Source: Methanoregula sp.
GTDB taxonomy: Archaea > Halobacteriota > Methanomicrobia > Methanomicrobiales > Methanospirillaceae
Direction of reading: 5' to 3'
Assembly: GCF_028712425.1 (NCBI RefSeq)
Contig: NZ_JAQTQD010000011.1
Span: 19,089-83,088, forward strand
Length of the DNA: 64,000 bases
Shown one piece after another: positions 17,888 through 27,489 of the stretch (within the stretch, counting starts at the first letter, position 1; each line of letters begins with the position of its first letter). The position numbers and the translations under genes were made by a program. The notes beneath the pieces are model-generated. The model was not told where the DNA came from and made no database searches. It saw only the letters and a program-made list of their open reading frames with translations.

Positions 17888-19171
17888 ATGAAAATATTGT
17901 TGCATACGTGGGTAATTCTGCTCTCCTTTTTCCTGTTGGCCATCCCCGTCACCGCAAACATGTCTGGTACCGACGTCCTTATCCATTCGCCGTATATCAT
18001 CGAAGATGAATCCGGGGATCCCTATTTCACCTATTCAAAGGGATTTGTCTTTGATCAGAACTGGATTGTATGGATGACCTACAGATTGAAACAAGCACCT
18101 CCGAAGAATATTTCCAGCATCATCCGGATGATGAACGTGTCCGATGGGGAAACGCAGGTTATTGCGACCTCCCCCTCCTCTGACCACCAGTACATGTTCG
18201 ATACACCCTTCAGTGCCGAAGAGGGCCGCGTTGTCTGGAGTGAAAACTCCATGATCTTCCTGTACGACCGGACAACCGGAAAAGAAAAATCTCTCACCAC
18301 GGATGAAAGCAGGGGCGACCCCCGTCTTTATCGGCAGAACCGGAACCCAATCATCACGAGTGACCGCATCATCTGGATCGGCGATCAGGTCTATCCGTCA
18401 ACACGATCTGAAATCGCCCTCCTCAACCTGACAAGCCAGAATCGCCAGCTCGTTTTCTCCGGCCCCGGAAAAATCGGCACGCTTTCTGCGGACGGATCCC
18501 ATATTGTCTGGTCGGATGAGCGCAACGAACCTGGCGGCGGGGATATTTATCTTTTCGATCTTGACAGGAATGAGGAGATCCCTCTCTGCACGGCCCGCGA
18601 CCTCCAGCATTATCCCCGGATTTCAGGGGAGTATGTTGTCTGGGAAGATCTCCGCGAAGGAAAACCTGCAATCTATCTCTATAACCTGACATCCAAAACA
18701 GAACAGCGCATCAGTGGCGATAATCTCCTGACGCTGGCAAGTATGCCTTACATTGCCGGTAATTATGTTGCATGGACACAGTATGATGTCCATGACAGGA
18801 CACGGGAGAAGTCCCGGACCATCGCGATCTATCGGATCAACACCGGTGAACGTGAATTGTTCCTCCAGGGAACACGGCCCTTGACATTACTGGATCTCAA
18901 GGAGAACCGGCTTCTGTATTATCGTTCAGAAGGGAAATCCCTGCAAGAAGGGTACGTCCACCTGTTCGTGATCGATACGATGGAGGAATCCCTGGCGACG
19001 ACACAGCCGGCTCCTGTGACAGGCCAGGAAAACCTCCCCCGGGAAGCCACTCATCAGCGGTCGCCTGCTCCCTCGCAGTCAGCACCTGTCTGTGTCGCAG
19101 TCCCGCTTGCGGCTGCCTGCATCGCCTTTTTTATCTGGTCGCGGACTGCGTACCCGTCTACCGGACCCTGA
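17888..19171 (+). CDS. Secreted TolB/beta-propeller-like protein with C-terminal TM
   Basis: Signal peptide; repeats such as GSHIVWSDERNEPGGGDIYLFDLDRNEE and GEYVVWEDLREGKPAIYLYNLTSKTEQ; C-terminal TM. Confidence 0.8.
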   Translation: MKILLHTWVILLSFFLLAIPVTANMSGTDVLIHSPYIIEDESGDPYFTYSKGFVFDQNWIVWMTYRLKQAPPKNISSIIRMMNVSDGETQVIATSPSSDHQYMFDTPFSAEEGRVVWSENSMIFLYDRTTGKEKSLTTDESRGDPRLYRQNRNPIITSDRIIWIGDQVYPSTRSEIALLNLTSQNRQLVFSGPGKIGTLSADGSHIVWSDERNEPGGGDIYLFDLDRNEEIPLCTARDLQHYPRISGEYVVWEDLREGKPAIYLYNLTSKTEQRISGDNLLTLASMPYIAGNYVAWTQYDVHDRTREKSRTIAIYRINTGERELFLQGTRPLTLLDLKENRLLYYRSEGKSLQEGYVHLFVIDTMEESLATTQPAPVTGQENLPREATHQRSPAPSQSAPVCVAVPLAAACIAFFIWSRTAYPSTGP

Positions 19172-19611
19172 TCCTTTTTCGGAACAACCAGATCCCCTGA
19201 GGGAACACTGCCATTGGCACTCCCCGGGAAAAGAGTCTCTCCAAAAACCCCGTAATACGCCCGGATTGGCAAAAGGACGAAGGGCACTTTTTCGTGGAGT
19301 GGAAATGCGGTCCACGCCGATGGAAAAAACCTTGTTCTGAGTTTCGTTTCAAAATTGCGTTGATTTTTGCCTCTTTTCAACCTGCAAAATGGCGGGCGCC
19401 CGATGGCCAGAAAAAACAGGGGGGTGGATTGGCCATATCCCGCATTTGTGCCCGCCCGGCTGCGTTTGTGCAGGGATTTTCATTTCACCGACGGTAAATC
19501 CAGCCCGCATGAGGAGGAAGACACCCATCTTCCTGCCCGGAACAGAATAATCCGGAACCTATTTCCCGTTGGGGGTAGGATATTGGCATCATCAACCCGG
19601 GTGATTTTGTT

Positions 19612-19893
19612 ATGTGGCTCGAACTGCTGACATTCCTGATCGGTATCGCATTCGGATTTTTTCACAAGGGAAAGGAAGACTATTGGGGGATCCTCCGGAA
19701 CGGTGCTGTCCTCGGGATTATCATCGGCGTCCTCGCCGTCCTCATCTCGCTGTTCCTTGCGCCGGGCAGCACGAGCCTGAGCTTTGACTTCCTGGGGGCC
19801 TTCGGGACCATTCTTGTGATCCTTGTCTTTGTCATCCTGATGATCGCGGGCACATTCATCGGCGACCGGCTCGAAAAATTTCTGAGAAAATAA
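19612..19893 (+). CDS. Small membrane protein, unknown
   Basis: 93 aa, hydrophobic segments. Confidence 0.6.
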   Translation: MWLELLTFLIGIAFGFFHKGKEDYWGILRNGAVLGIIIGVLAVLISLFLAPGSTSLSFDFLGAFGTILVILVFVILMIAGTFIGDRLEKFLRK

Positions 19894-19990
19894 TTTTTTA
19901 TTCCGGAACTTTTTTTTCAAAATATTTTTTCATCGGCATCCGGCCGTACGCATATAATTTCCGGCAGCCAACCGGAGATTAGGAAATCTC

Positions 19991-20662
19991 ATGAAGATCC
20001 TTGCCATCAACGGAAGCCCCCGTACCCTCCGGAGCACAACACGCCAGCTTGCCCAGTATGTCCTTGACGGAGCTGCGGAAGCCGGTGCAGAAACGGAGAT
20101 GATCGATCTCTGCGACCTGAAGATTACTCCCTGTACAGCCTGCGAGGGGTGTTTGTTCAACGGCATCTGCGTATTCGATGACGACATGCCGGCACTCGTA
20201 GAGCGTATGAAGGAGGCGGACGGGATTGTCTTTGCCTCTCCCGTGTACATCGACAACGTCTCCGGCCAGATGAAAATTTTCTTTGACCGGCTCGCTGACG
20301 CGATTCATTACCAGGTCCTCGCAGGAAAGTACGGGTGTTCGGTTGTGAGCACGCACACGTCCGGTGGCGATGAGGTTGTTGCCTACCAGAACCATGTCCT
20401 GAATTATCTCGCAGTTGTCTCCGTAGGTGGGATCAGCGTGGCAACCGGTGGGGACTCTTTTGCTGTAGAGGCAAAAGAAGCGGATGCCCGGGCGCTCGGC
20501 GGCCGGAAACTGGTGGATGCGATCACGAATGGATTCTCCAATGCGAAGCAGGAAGCGGAGATCGCGGACAACCGGGAATTTTTCAAGGATATCGTTGTTG
20601 AGAACCGGGATATGCGTACGGAAGAGTACGAGCGGTGGGCCCGGTTGGGATGGATTAAGTGA
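19991..20662 (+). CDS. Flavodoxin family / NADPH-dependent FMN reductase, iron-sulfur flavoprotein-like
   Basis: MKILAINGSPRTLRSTT; CTACEGC; ADGIVFASPVYIDNVSGQMKIFFDRL. Confidence 0.9.
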   Translation: MKILAINGSPRTLRSTTRQLAQYVLDGAAEAGAETEMIDLCDLKITPCTACEGCLFNGICVFDDDMPALVERMKEADGIVFASPVYIDNVSGQMKIFFDRLADAIHYQVLAGKYGCSVVSTHTSGGDEVVAYQNHVLNYLAVVSVGGISVATGGDSFAVEAKEADARALGGRKLVDAITNGFSNAKQEAEIADNREFFKDIVVENRDMRTEEYERWARLGWIK

Positions 20663-20729
20663 AGATTTCTAGAGTACCGGCAGATAGTATCATCGTAGCT
20701 GGAACCTAAAAAAGAAATCCATTATCCCA

Positions 20730-21980
20730 TTATATCTGGCGGGCTCGGTTTCTTTTCATGAGGATATTGGTCAGGATCCCCACAGACACTGCCAGGATAA
20801 TCACGATTGCCCCGACCGGGCTTTCCGGTACGGGTGTGTTCTGTGAGCCGGGCAATCCCTTGCCTGTTGTCGTGACAGCGGCAGTTGAAGGGAGCGTTGC
20901 AGCAGGATTTCCGGTAACGGATGTCACCCAGAAAGACATCGGTTTGAGTTTATGCCTTACAATCAGTCCGTTACTGAAATCGGAGATCGATGCCACCCCA
21001 GATGTAACATTGCTGAATGTACCGGATGTAATATCGTAAGTACGGATGGTCCCGGTATCTGTGTTATTATAATCAACTCCCGGCTTTTTTACCCAGACCA
21101 TGGTATTTCCGGAAATGAATGGAACCTCTATCGGTGCAGTTTGTGAGGTCTCGACAGACCGGGTCTTCCCGGATATAAGATTTGTCAGACGCATATCATA
21201 GGATTCGGCGCTCCTTACTGGTATACCGTTGATATAATTCGGCTCTTTAGCACTTATGACCCATGCGACGTTATCCCCGGAGATGTCACCATACCCATAA
21301 GTCCGGATTGATTTGCTTTCCGGAATAATATAATCCCCCCCGGTGGAAATCGTGTAAATATGGATCTCCCGACCGGGCTCACGGTCGACCCGTTCGCATC
21401 CCCACAGGATCCGGTCACCGTCAATGGCGAGGCCGTGGATATTATTATGAGACGTGATGATGATCTGGTGGGAACCCGTGGACCGTGTATAGAGAATGAG
21501 CTTCCGGTCATCCACACCGCCCCGCATCACGACATGATCCCCGTCAGCAACGATCTTCGTGACCCGTTGCATAGGCCCATTGGTTACATAGATCACCTGT
21601 TTTTTCCCGGTCGCAAGATTATATTCATAGACGGTTTCATTCCGCCAGTTCATAGTGGCAGATGTGTCATATTCCGTGTAATAAACACTGCCGTCAGAAA
21701 TTTCCAGGGATTCGAGTTCCGTTGCATCATTGGTGAGGGGGATGCTCTTGTAAAAAGTTCCATCGGCGTGATGCACCCCGATTGCCGGAGGACTGGAACT
21801 ACTCACGTAGGTTGCGATGAGGTTGTCATCGATATGGGCATCAGTCCAGTCCATCATCGATCCCTTCTGAGATATGAGTGTGTCTGACGATGCAGCGGTG
21901 CAGGGTACAGGAATCATCCCGATGATGGCTGATAAAACAAGGACAATGTGAATGACCGGGTGATGAATGGATATTTTCAT
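20730..21980 (-). CDS. Secreted beta-propeller-like protein with C-terminal TM (paralog of 22085-23296)
   Basis: Start MKISIHHPVIHIVLVLSAIIG inferred; YEYNLATGKKQVIYVTNGPMQRVTKIVADGDHVV and WGCERVDREPGREIHIYTISTGGDYIIPESKS. Confidence 0.78.
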   Translation of the reverse strand: MKISIHHPVIHIVLVLSAIIGMIPVPCTAASSDTLISQKGSMMDWTDAHIDDNLIATYVSSSSPPAIGVHHADGTFYKSIPLTNDATELESLEISDGSVYYTEYDTSATMNWRNETVYEYNLATGKKQVIYVTNGPMQRVTKIVADGDHVVMRGGVDDRKLILYTRSTGSHQIIITSHNNIHGLAIDGDRILWGCERVDREPGREIHIYTISTGGDYIIPESKSIRTYGYGDISGDNVAWVISAKEPNYINGIPVRSAESYDMRLTNLISGKTRSVETSQTAPIEVPFISGNTMVWVKKPGVDYNNTDTGTIRTYDITSGTFSNVTSGVASISDFSNGLIVRHKLKPMSFWVTSVTGNPAATLPSTAAVTTTGKGLPGSQNTPVPESPVGAIVIILAVSVGILTNILMKRNRARQI

Positions 21981-22084
21981 GGTGCTTGATTTTCCGGTGT
22001 GCTTTAAACGTTTTATTCCTGAACTGTCTACACATGCCCGTGCGGTTAAGAGACTTCCCCACATTGCACAAAAAAAATTGCCCG

Positions 22085-23296
22085 TCATTCACTCTTTTTC
22101 AACAATGCATATCCCGCGACTCCGCACATTAGTGCCGAAACGATCACGACAGGATCGACCGGGCTGTCGGGTGTAGAGGATTTTTGTGGAACAACACTTG
22201 GAATGGGTGTAGTACTCTGCGTAATTTCTGAAGATACATCCGTAGGAAGCGTGCCGTTGAGCGTGGTCGCAAAGAACGACAATCGGGGTTCCCCATCCCA
22301 GATGACCAGATCCCCTTTAAAATCATCAATGTTCAGGACATGGTTTTTCAAGTCACTTGCCGTTCCGGTCAGGACATTATAATACCGGATTGTTGCAGGG
22401 ACAATCTCATTGCTGTCACTAGCAGGTCTTTTCATATAAACAACATTTTTACCGGATATGAAAGATTTCGAATATCCCTCATTTTTTTCAACAGATTGGG
22501 TAATGTTGGTGTCCAAATCAATAATCCTGATATCACTTCCTCTCATCCCGTGGTATTTCCCATCCTCCTCCCAGTATGGGGCATGTAATGCCATTGTCCA
22601 TGTGACTCTGTTGCCGGAAATATCGACTGTACCGTAGGTTTTATCCGATTTACTCTCAGGAATGATGTAATCAGTTCCGGTCGAGATTGTATAGACATGA
22701 ATCTCCCGTCCGGGTTCCCGATCGCCCCGCTCACACCCCCATACGATATGATCGCCGCTGATATCGAGATCATGGATCGAATCCCTGGATGTAAAGATGA
22801 GCCGGTTTGAGTTGTTGGAGAGGGTATGCAGGATAATGAACTGCTCGTTGCTTCCCGTTCGTAATACCACATGATCACCATCAGATGCGATTCTCGTGAT
22901 TCTCTGCTGGGGGGCAGTGGTGGCATAGATTGTCCGTTTTTTCCCCGTAGTAAGGGAAAATTCATAAACGGTTTCGTTTCGCCAGTATGCCGGCTCGGAA
23001 GACCGATACTCAGAATAATATATACGTCCACCTGAGATTGCAAGAGCATCAAGTTTACTTGTCTCTGTTGACAGGGGAATTTTCTCAGAAAGGATTCCTT
23101 CAGCTGTATATACCAAAATCTCCGGACCCATTTTTTCGGACTGAAACAGGATGAAAGTGCCATCAGTGGATATATACCCCGCAATCGTTTCGGGAACCTG
23201 TTGTGATATCTGAATGTCCGGGGATGCTGCCTGACATGGAACGATAATTACGATACATGCGAAGAGGATTGTGATAAAAAAACCAGAAAGTCTCAT
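22085..23296 (-). CDS. Secreted beta-propeller-like protein with C-terminal TM
   Basis: YEFSLTTGKKRTIYATTAPQQRITRIASDGDHVV and WGCERGDREPGREIHVYTISTGTDYIIPESKS. Confidence 0.78.
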   Translation of the reverse strand: MRLSGFFITILFACIVIIVPCQAASPDIQISQQVPETIAGYISTDGTFILFQSEKMGPEILVYTAEGILSEKIPLSTETSKLDALAISGGRIYYSEYRSSEPAYWRNETVYEFSLTTGKKRTIYATTAPQQRITRIASDGDHVVLRTGSNEQFIILHTLSNNSNRLIFTSRDSIHDLDISGDHIVWGCERGDREPGREIHVYTISTGTDYIIPESKSDKTYGTVDISGNRVTWTMALHAPYWEEDGKYHGMRGSDIRIIDLDTNITQSVEKNEGYSKSFISGKNVVYMKRPASDSNEIVPATIRYYNVLTGTASDLKNHVLNIDDFKGDLVIWDGEPRLSFFATTLNGTLPTDVSSEITQSTTPIPSVVPQKSSTPDSPVDPVVIVSALMCGVAGYALLKKSE

Positions 23297-23329
23297 ACGA
23301 TCATTCCAAAAAAAGGGGGGATATCTTCT

Positions 23330-24034
23330 TCATGAGTAATAGTATGAAAAAGACCAGGTGCTTGCACTGTGGGTTGGGTTGGTAGATTGTGCAACGGTCT
23401 GTGACTGGTACAGGGTATCATGTACCGGGGTTCGGATGCCGGACGCAGTTAATGTTACGTAGGGAGAGGGATTATCGTAGTCATACTTTACTTTGTATGC
23501 TGTTTGCAGCCAGTTCCCGTCACCATAGAGCTTTGATTCAACACTCAATGAATCAACATGGGCTGCCCCATATACCTTTCCGCTGCCGGAATGGGTAATA
23601 TAGGCCCCATCGAACCCAACCGCCGCCGCATCGGCAATGATACCAGAGAGCGGGGCTTTACTGTTACCGCTCAGGATCCCGGCAAGTATCGATCCATCCG
23701 GATCCTCGACAAGCTGGTTGTTCTCATCAAAGATCTTGGAACCTGGCGTTACTTCCCTGGGAGGATAGCGCTCTCCCCAGAAATAAGGCTGGCTCCGTAC
23801 TTTCTCAAGCAGTTTTGAATCAACGTTTGCCTCGATTTTCGCAAGGTCTTCCTTGGAATAAGCAATCTGTTCGAGCTGCCCGAGCGTAATATCCTCACCC
23901 CAGTGTTCATTCAGCCATTTCTGTCCTTCCTCCGTGTACATACCTGAGATTTCAAAGGCGCTCACGGAAGGAACGACTAGTACCAACAGGACCATCAGTC
24001 CTGCCAGTATCGATAGTTTCAGAGATCCATTCAT
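23330..24034 (-). CDS. Secreted protein, 'WG-DITIG' family member B
   Basis: Signal peptide; GMYTEEGQKWLNEHWGEDITLGQLEQIAYSKEDLAKIEANVDSKLLEKVRSQPYFWGER. Confidence 0.72.
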   Translation of the reverse strand: MNGSLKLSILAGLMVLLVLVVPSVSAFEISGMYTEEGQKWLNEHWGEDITLGQLEQIAYSKEDLAKIEANVDSKLLEKVRSQPYFWGERYPPREVTPGSKIFDENNQLVEDPDGSILAGILSGNSKAPLSGIIADAAAVGFDGAYITHSGSGKVYGAAHVDSLSVESKLYGDGNWLQTAYKVKYDYDNPSPYVTLTASGIRTPVHDTLYQSQTVAQSTNPTHSASTWSFSYYYS

Positions 24035-24406
24035 GGTGTTTCACTTCCGCCCCGGCCGATCTCATCTCCGGACCGGCCGGGCCTTGTGTCTAGGTCTGAG
24101 CGGGATTGGGAATATGGGAAGAATCCTGTTCCCCAAGCCTAAACAACCAGAGGCTGAGTTATATTATTAAATATGTTTTATTCAAAAATAATCTACATAT
24201 ATCCATTATAAAAATTCTCCGTCGTTATCCGGGTGAGATGGGGAACACTCCCTGTCTGTAACCCGTCTGGCACACCGCATGATCCATTTGGTTGATCCTA
24301 ACAAGAGATCTGTGTAGAGGGTTTTGGAATAATCTATTTATCTCGATAATCGGAACACTGGATTAGTCATGAATTATACAACAATGAGAATGAGGGCGGG
24401 AGGCAG

Positions 24407-25123
24407 ATGAACAGGAATTCCCTGATCTATGGAGCTTTGGTGCTATCCCTCATCCTGATTCCGGGAGCAGCCGCTTTCGAAAACTCGGGAATGTACACTG
24501 AAGAGGGCCAGAAGTGGCTGGACGAACACTGGGGAGAAAACATCACGATAGGCGATGTGGCTCGGATTGCCTATACAAAAGAAAATTACGAAAAGACCCG
24601 GGAAAATGTTGATTCGGCATTACTCGAGGAAGTCTGGAGCCAGCCCTACTACTGGGGCAGCCGGCACCCGTGGGGGACGGACAACAATTCGGAATGCCCA
24701 TACGGCGCCAATGTGTGGGAAGAATCACGGCCGCTGAATATAAAAAACCTGAACCTCTCCCAGAAACGTGAGATGGGAATTGATAATGCAGTCCTGGACA
24801 GGAGCGGATGCCGGATTGTCGGGTACATGGACCAGTCCGTGGAACAGGGCGGGCAGAGATCCTTTCACCGCCAGATGCCGGAGCGTCTTGACCGGTTTAC
24901 CTGCGACCTCTTCTGGCAGGACCGGCAGAATTCCCTCAAGCTTACCCTCTTTGCCCCGGATGGGATGATGGGGCCGTTCTATGATGACAGCGACGGGATG
25001 GTAAACGGCAGGATTTACCTTCAGGTTTCACGCCCGGAGGGCATAGCGCCGGGTGACTGGTATGCAGTTGTTGAAGGGGATAAGGTCAACGGTACGCAGC
25101 AGTTCATGCTGCTGGTGGTCTGA
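24407..25123 (+). CDS. Secreted protein, 'WG-DITIG' family member C
   Basis: Signal peptide; GMYTEEGQKWLDEHWGENITIGDVARIAYTKENYEKTRENVDSALLEEVWSQPYYWGSR; C-terminal half resembles a PPC-type beta domain. Confidence 0.72.
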   Translation: MNRNSLIYGALVLSLILIPGAAAFENSGMYTEEGQKWLDEHWGENITIGDVARIAYTKENYEKTRENVDSALLEEVWSQPYYWGSRHPWGTDNNSECPYGANVWEESRPLNIKNLNLSQKREMGIDNAVLDRSGCRIVGYMDQSVEQGGQRSFHRQMPERLDRFTCDLFWQDRQNSLKLTLFAPDGMMGPFYDDSDGMVNGRIYLQVSRPEGIAPGDWYAVVEGDKVNGTQQFMLLVV

Positions 25124-25136
25124 ACGAGGGATTTGG

Positions 25137-25949
25137 ATGAAGGAAAAAACGCAATGTCTTATTATCCCGCTCCTGATCGTTCTCATAATTGCTCCTGTCG
25201 CAGCAATGGAAACCGGTGGGTATGTGGTCGGGCCGGCATATGGGATTTACCCGGAGTACAGCGAGCTCTACTTTACCCAGCATTCTTTGGATACCGTGCT
25301 TCTCAACGATCCTTCACCGGATCCCATCAGTATTGCCGATCTCCCTGCATGGATTCTGGTTGTTCTGGGAATTACTGCTGCAACACCGGGGATAATCTAT
25401 GCAGTGAAGTACATCTCTGCCGCCCATCCTCCCCTCATTGCGGGTTTCAGGCGCATCTCTCAGAAGAACCTCTTCCAGAATTCATCCCGTGAAAAAATTT
25501 TCCGGTGTGTCAAAGAAAATCCTGGTGCCGGGCTGGCGGAGATCGAGCGCTCGACAGGATTCACCTACCGGAATATGATCTATCATCTCAATCTCCTGAA
25601 AAATTTCGGAAAGATCACTTCCTCTGAATGTAAAAACACCACGGGCTTTTTCGAAAACTCGGGAAAATTTTCCCACGAGGAGCGGGCAATGATCCTGCAC
25701 CTGAAACACCAGAGCGACAGAAAGATCCTGGAGGTTATTGCACAGAATCCCGGCATATCCCGTAACGAGATCAGTACTCGGGTGGGGATATCCGGACCCT
25801 CGGTGAGCTGGCATATCCATTTTCTGCTGCATGACCGGATCATTGAACAGAGAAAAGAAGGAACGATTTCCCGGCATTACTTTCCCGATCGCATGCTCAA
25901 TGTGTATGAAAGTATCGTCAAGAATATGCTGAACCTTTCACGACCGTAA
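25137..25949 (+). CDS. Membrane-anchored double winged-helix transcriptional regulator
   Basis: Signal/TM, short outside segment, TM (LPAWILVVLGITAATPGIIYAVKYI), wHTHs GLAEIERSTGFTYRNMIYHLNLL and SRNEISTRVGISGPSVSWHIHFLL. Confidence 0.82.
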   Translation: MKEKTQCLIIPLLIVLIIAPVAAMETGGYVVGPAYGIYPEYSELYFTQHSLDTVLLNDPSPDPISIADLPAWILVVLGITAATPGIIYAVKYISAAHPPLIAGFRRISQKNLFQNSSREKIFRCVKENPGAGLAEIERSTGFTYRNMIYHLNLLKNFGKITSSECKNTTGFFENSGKFSHEERAMILHLKHQSDRKILEVIAQNPGISRNEISTRVGISGPSVSWHIHFLLHDRIIEQRKEGTISRHYFPDRMLNVYESIVKNMLNLSRP

Positions 25950-26034
25950 ATTTGTTGAAGATCGAACAGCATGGATAAATTCAACGATAGCCCCGGAGGC
26001 ACTCTCTTCGCAGGGCCGCAATAAAAAAAAGAGT

Positions 26035-26607
26035 TCAGTAATTCTCCGCCAGCAGCTCGAAATGCGCCTGCGGGTGGTCGCAGACCGGGCACTTGGCGGG
26101 GGCGCTCTTCCCGCTCATGACATGGCCGCAGTTCCGGCAGTGCCACTGGGTTGATGACGCTGACTTGAAGACTTTGCCTTTCATCACATTCTCGTACAGC
26201 TTCCGGTACCGGGCCTCGTGGTGGGCCTCGACCTTTGCGACATTGGCAAAGAGGCGGGCAATCTCGGGGAAGCCCTCCTTCTTTGCGGTTGCGGAGAAGT
26301 CCGGGTAGAGCGTACCCCATTCCATCTTCTCTCCATCAGCTGCGGCCTTCAGGTTCTCCTTTGTTGTCCCGATCACACCGGCGGGATAGCCTGCGGTGAT
26401 GGTGACCTCGCCACCCTTGAGCTGCTTGAAGAAGAGTTTCGCGTGCTCCCGCTCGTTTGCCGCAGTGTCCTCAAAGATTGCTGCAATCTGTTCGTATCCT
26501 TCCTTCCGTGCAACGCTGGCAAAGAAACTGTAGCGGTTCCGTGCCTGCGACTCGCCGGCAAATGCCGCGAGCAGGTTCTTCTCGGTCTTGCTTCCCTTGA
26601 ACTTCAT
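26035..26607 (-). CDS. Rubrerythrin
   Basis: [77 protein letters not shown]. Confidence 0.95.
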   Translation of the reverse strand: MKFKGSKTEKNLLAAFAGESQARNRYSFFASVARKEGYEQIAAIFEDTAANEREHAKLFFKQLKGGEVTITAGYPAGVIGTTKENLKAAADGEKMEWGTLYPDFSATAKKEGFPEIARLFANVAKVEAHHEARYRKLYENVMKGKVFKSASSTQWHCRNCGHVMSGKSAPAKCPVCDHPQAHFELLAENY

Positions 26608-26753
26608 GATACGATCACCTGAATGTTTTTCACCGGAACTCAAATACTCTCCGGTGCTGCATAGGGACTGGCAGGAGAACTGCTGTTGTGCAGGGCCTTG
26701 TGAAACGCGATCTTAATAACCGCAGGCGATATACTGACAGGTGAGAATCCCGC

Positions 26754-27473
26754 ATGAAGCGACCCGATCCTATCCTGTTCATCGGTCTTTTTTTTGTTGC
26801 TGGTGGTATCCTGCTTGCCGCAACCCTCTCGGCAACCGGAGAGGACAGCCGCGATACCGGCAGGATAACCTACGGGCTTGACAGCCGGCTCCCGCTACCA
26901 CAGTACTATACCGGCATCGATTTTGATTCGCTGGAGACAAATGACCACCTCACGGCCATTCCCTTAAAGAGTATCCGCCAGCAGGTGACCAACTACAGCT
27001 GCGGGGCGGTTGCAGCAATGACCGTGATGTCCTATTACAACAAACCGGTCAACAACACGGATGAAGGCGAGGTCCTGCTTGCCCACGAAATGTACCCGGA
27101 AGTCTCGGAAAAGACCGGCATCAACCCGGAACAGATGACCGCGTGGTTCAACCGGAACGGGTGGAACGCCACATGGCATACCGGGGGAAGCCGGGACATG
27201 CTCCTTTCCAACCTCAAGGCCGGTATCCCGACGATCGTTGAGTGGATAGACTGGGGCGGCCACTGGGTTGTTGTTGTCGGGTACGACACACGGGGAACGG
27301 AGACGGTCTGGGACGATGTCATCATCTTTGCCGATTCCGTGGACTGCCACGATGACCGGGTGGACGGCATCACGTACGCAAACTACGGGCAGTTCGATGC
27401 CATGTGGTTTGATGCACACTATTTCCCGCAGGGGATGCAGGACAGGGTATATGTAGTCGCTGTGCCGGCCTGA
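26754..27473 (+). CDS. Exported papain-like cysteine peptidase, C39-like
   Basis: N-terminal TM; QQVTNYSCGAVAAMTVMSYY (Cys), WIDWGGHWVVVVGYD (His). Confidence 0.82.
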   Translation: MKRPDPILFIGLFFVAGGILLAATLSATGEDSRDTGRITYGLDSRLPLPQYYTGIDFDSLETNDHLTAIPLKSIRQQVTNYSCGAVAAMTVMSYYNKPVNNTDEGEVLLAHEMYPEVSEKTGINPEQMTAWFNRNGWNATWHTGGSRDMLLSNLKAGIPTIVEWIDWGGHWVVVVGYDTRGTETVWDDVIIFADSVDCHDDRVDGITYANYGQFDAMWFDAHYFPQGMQDRVYVVAVPA

Positions 27474-27489
27474 TAACCGCGCACCCTGC

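Noticed and set aside
19190-19600. Long intergenic region as candidate ncRNA
   Set aside because: No clear stem, promoter or repeat relation to other sites could be demonstrated by eye
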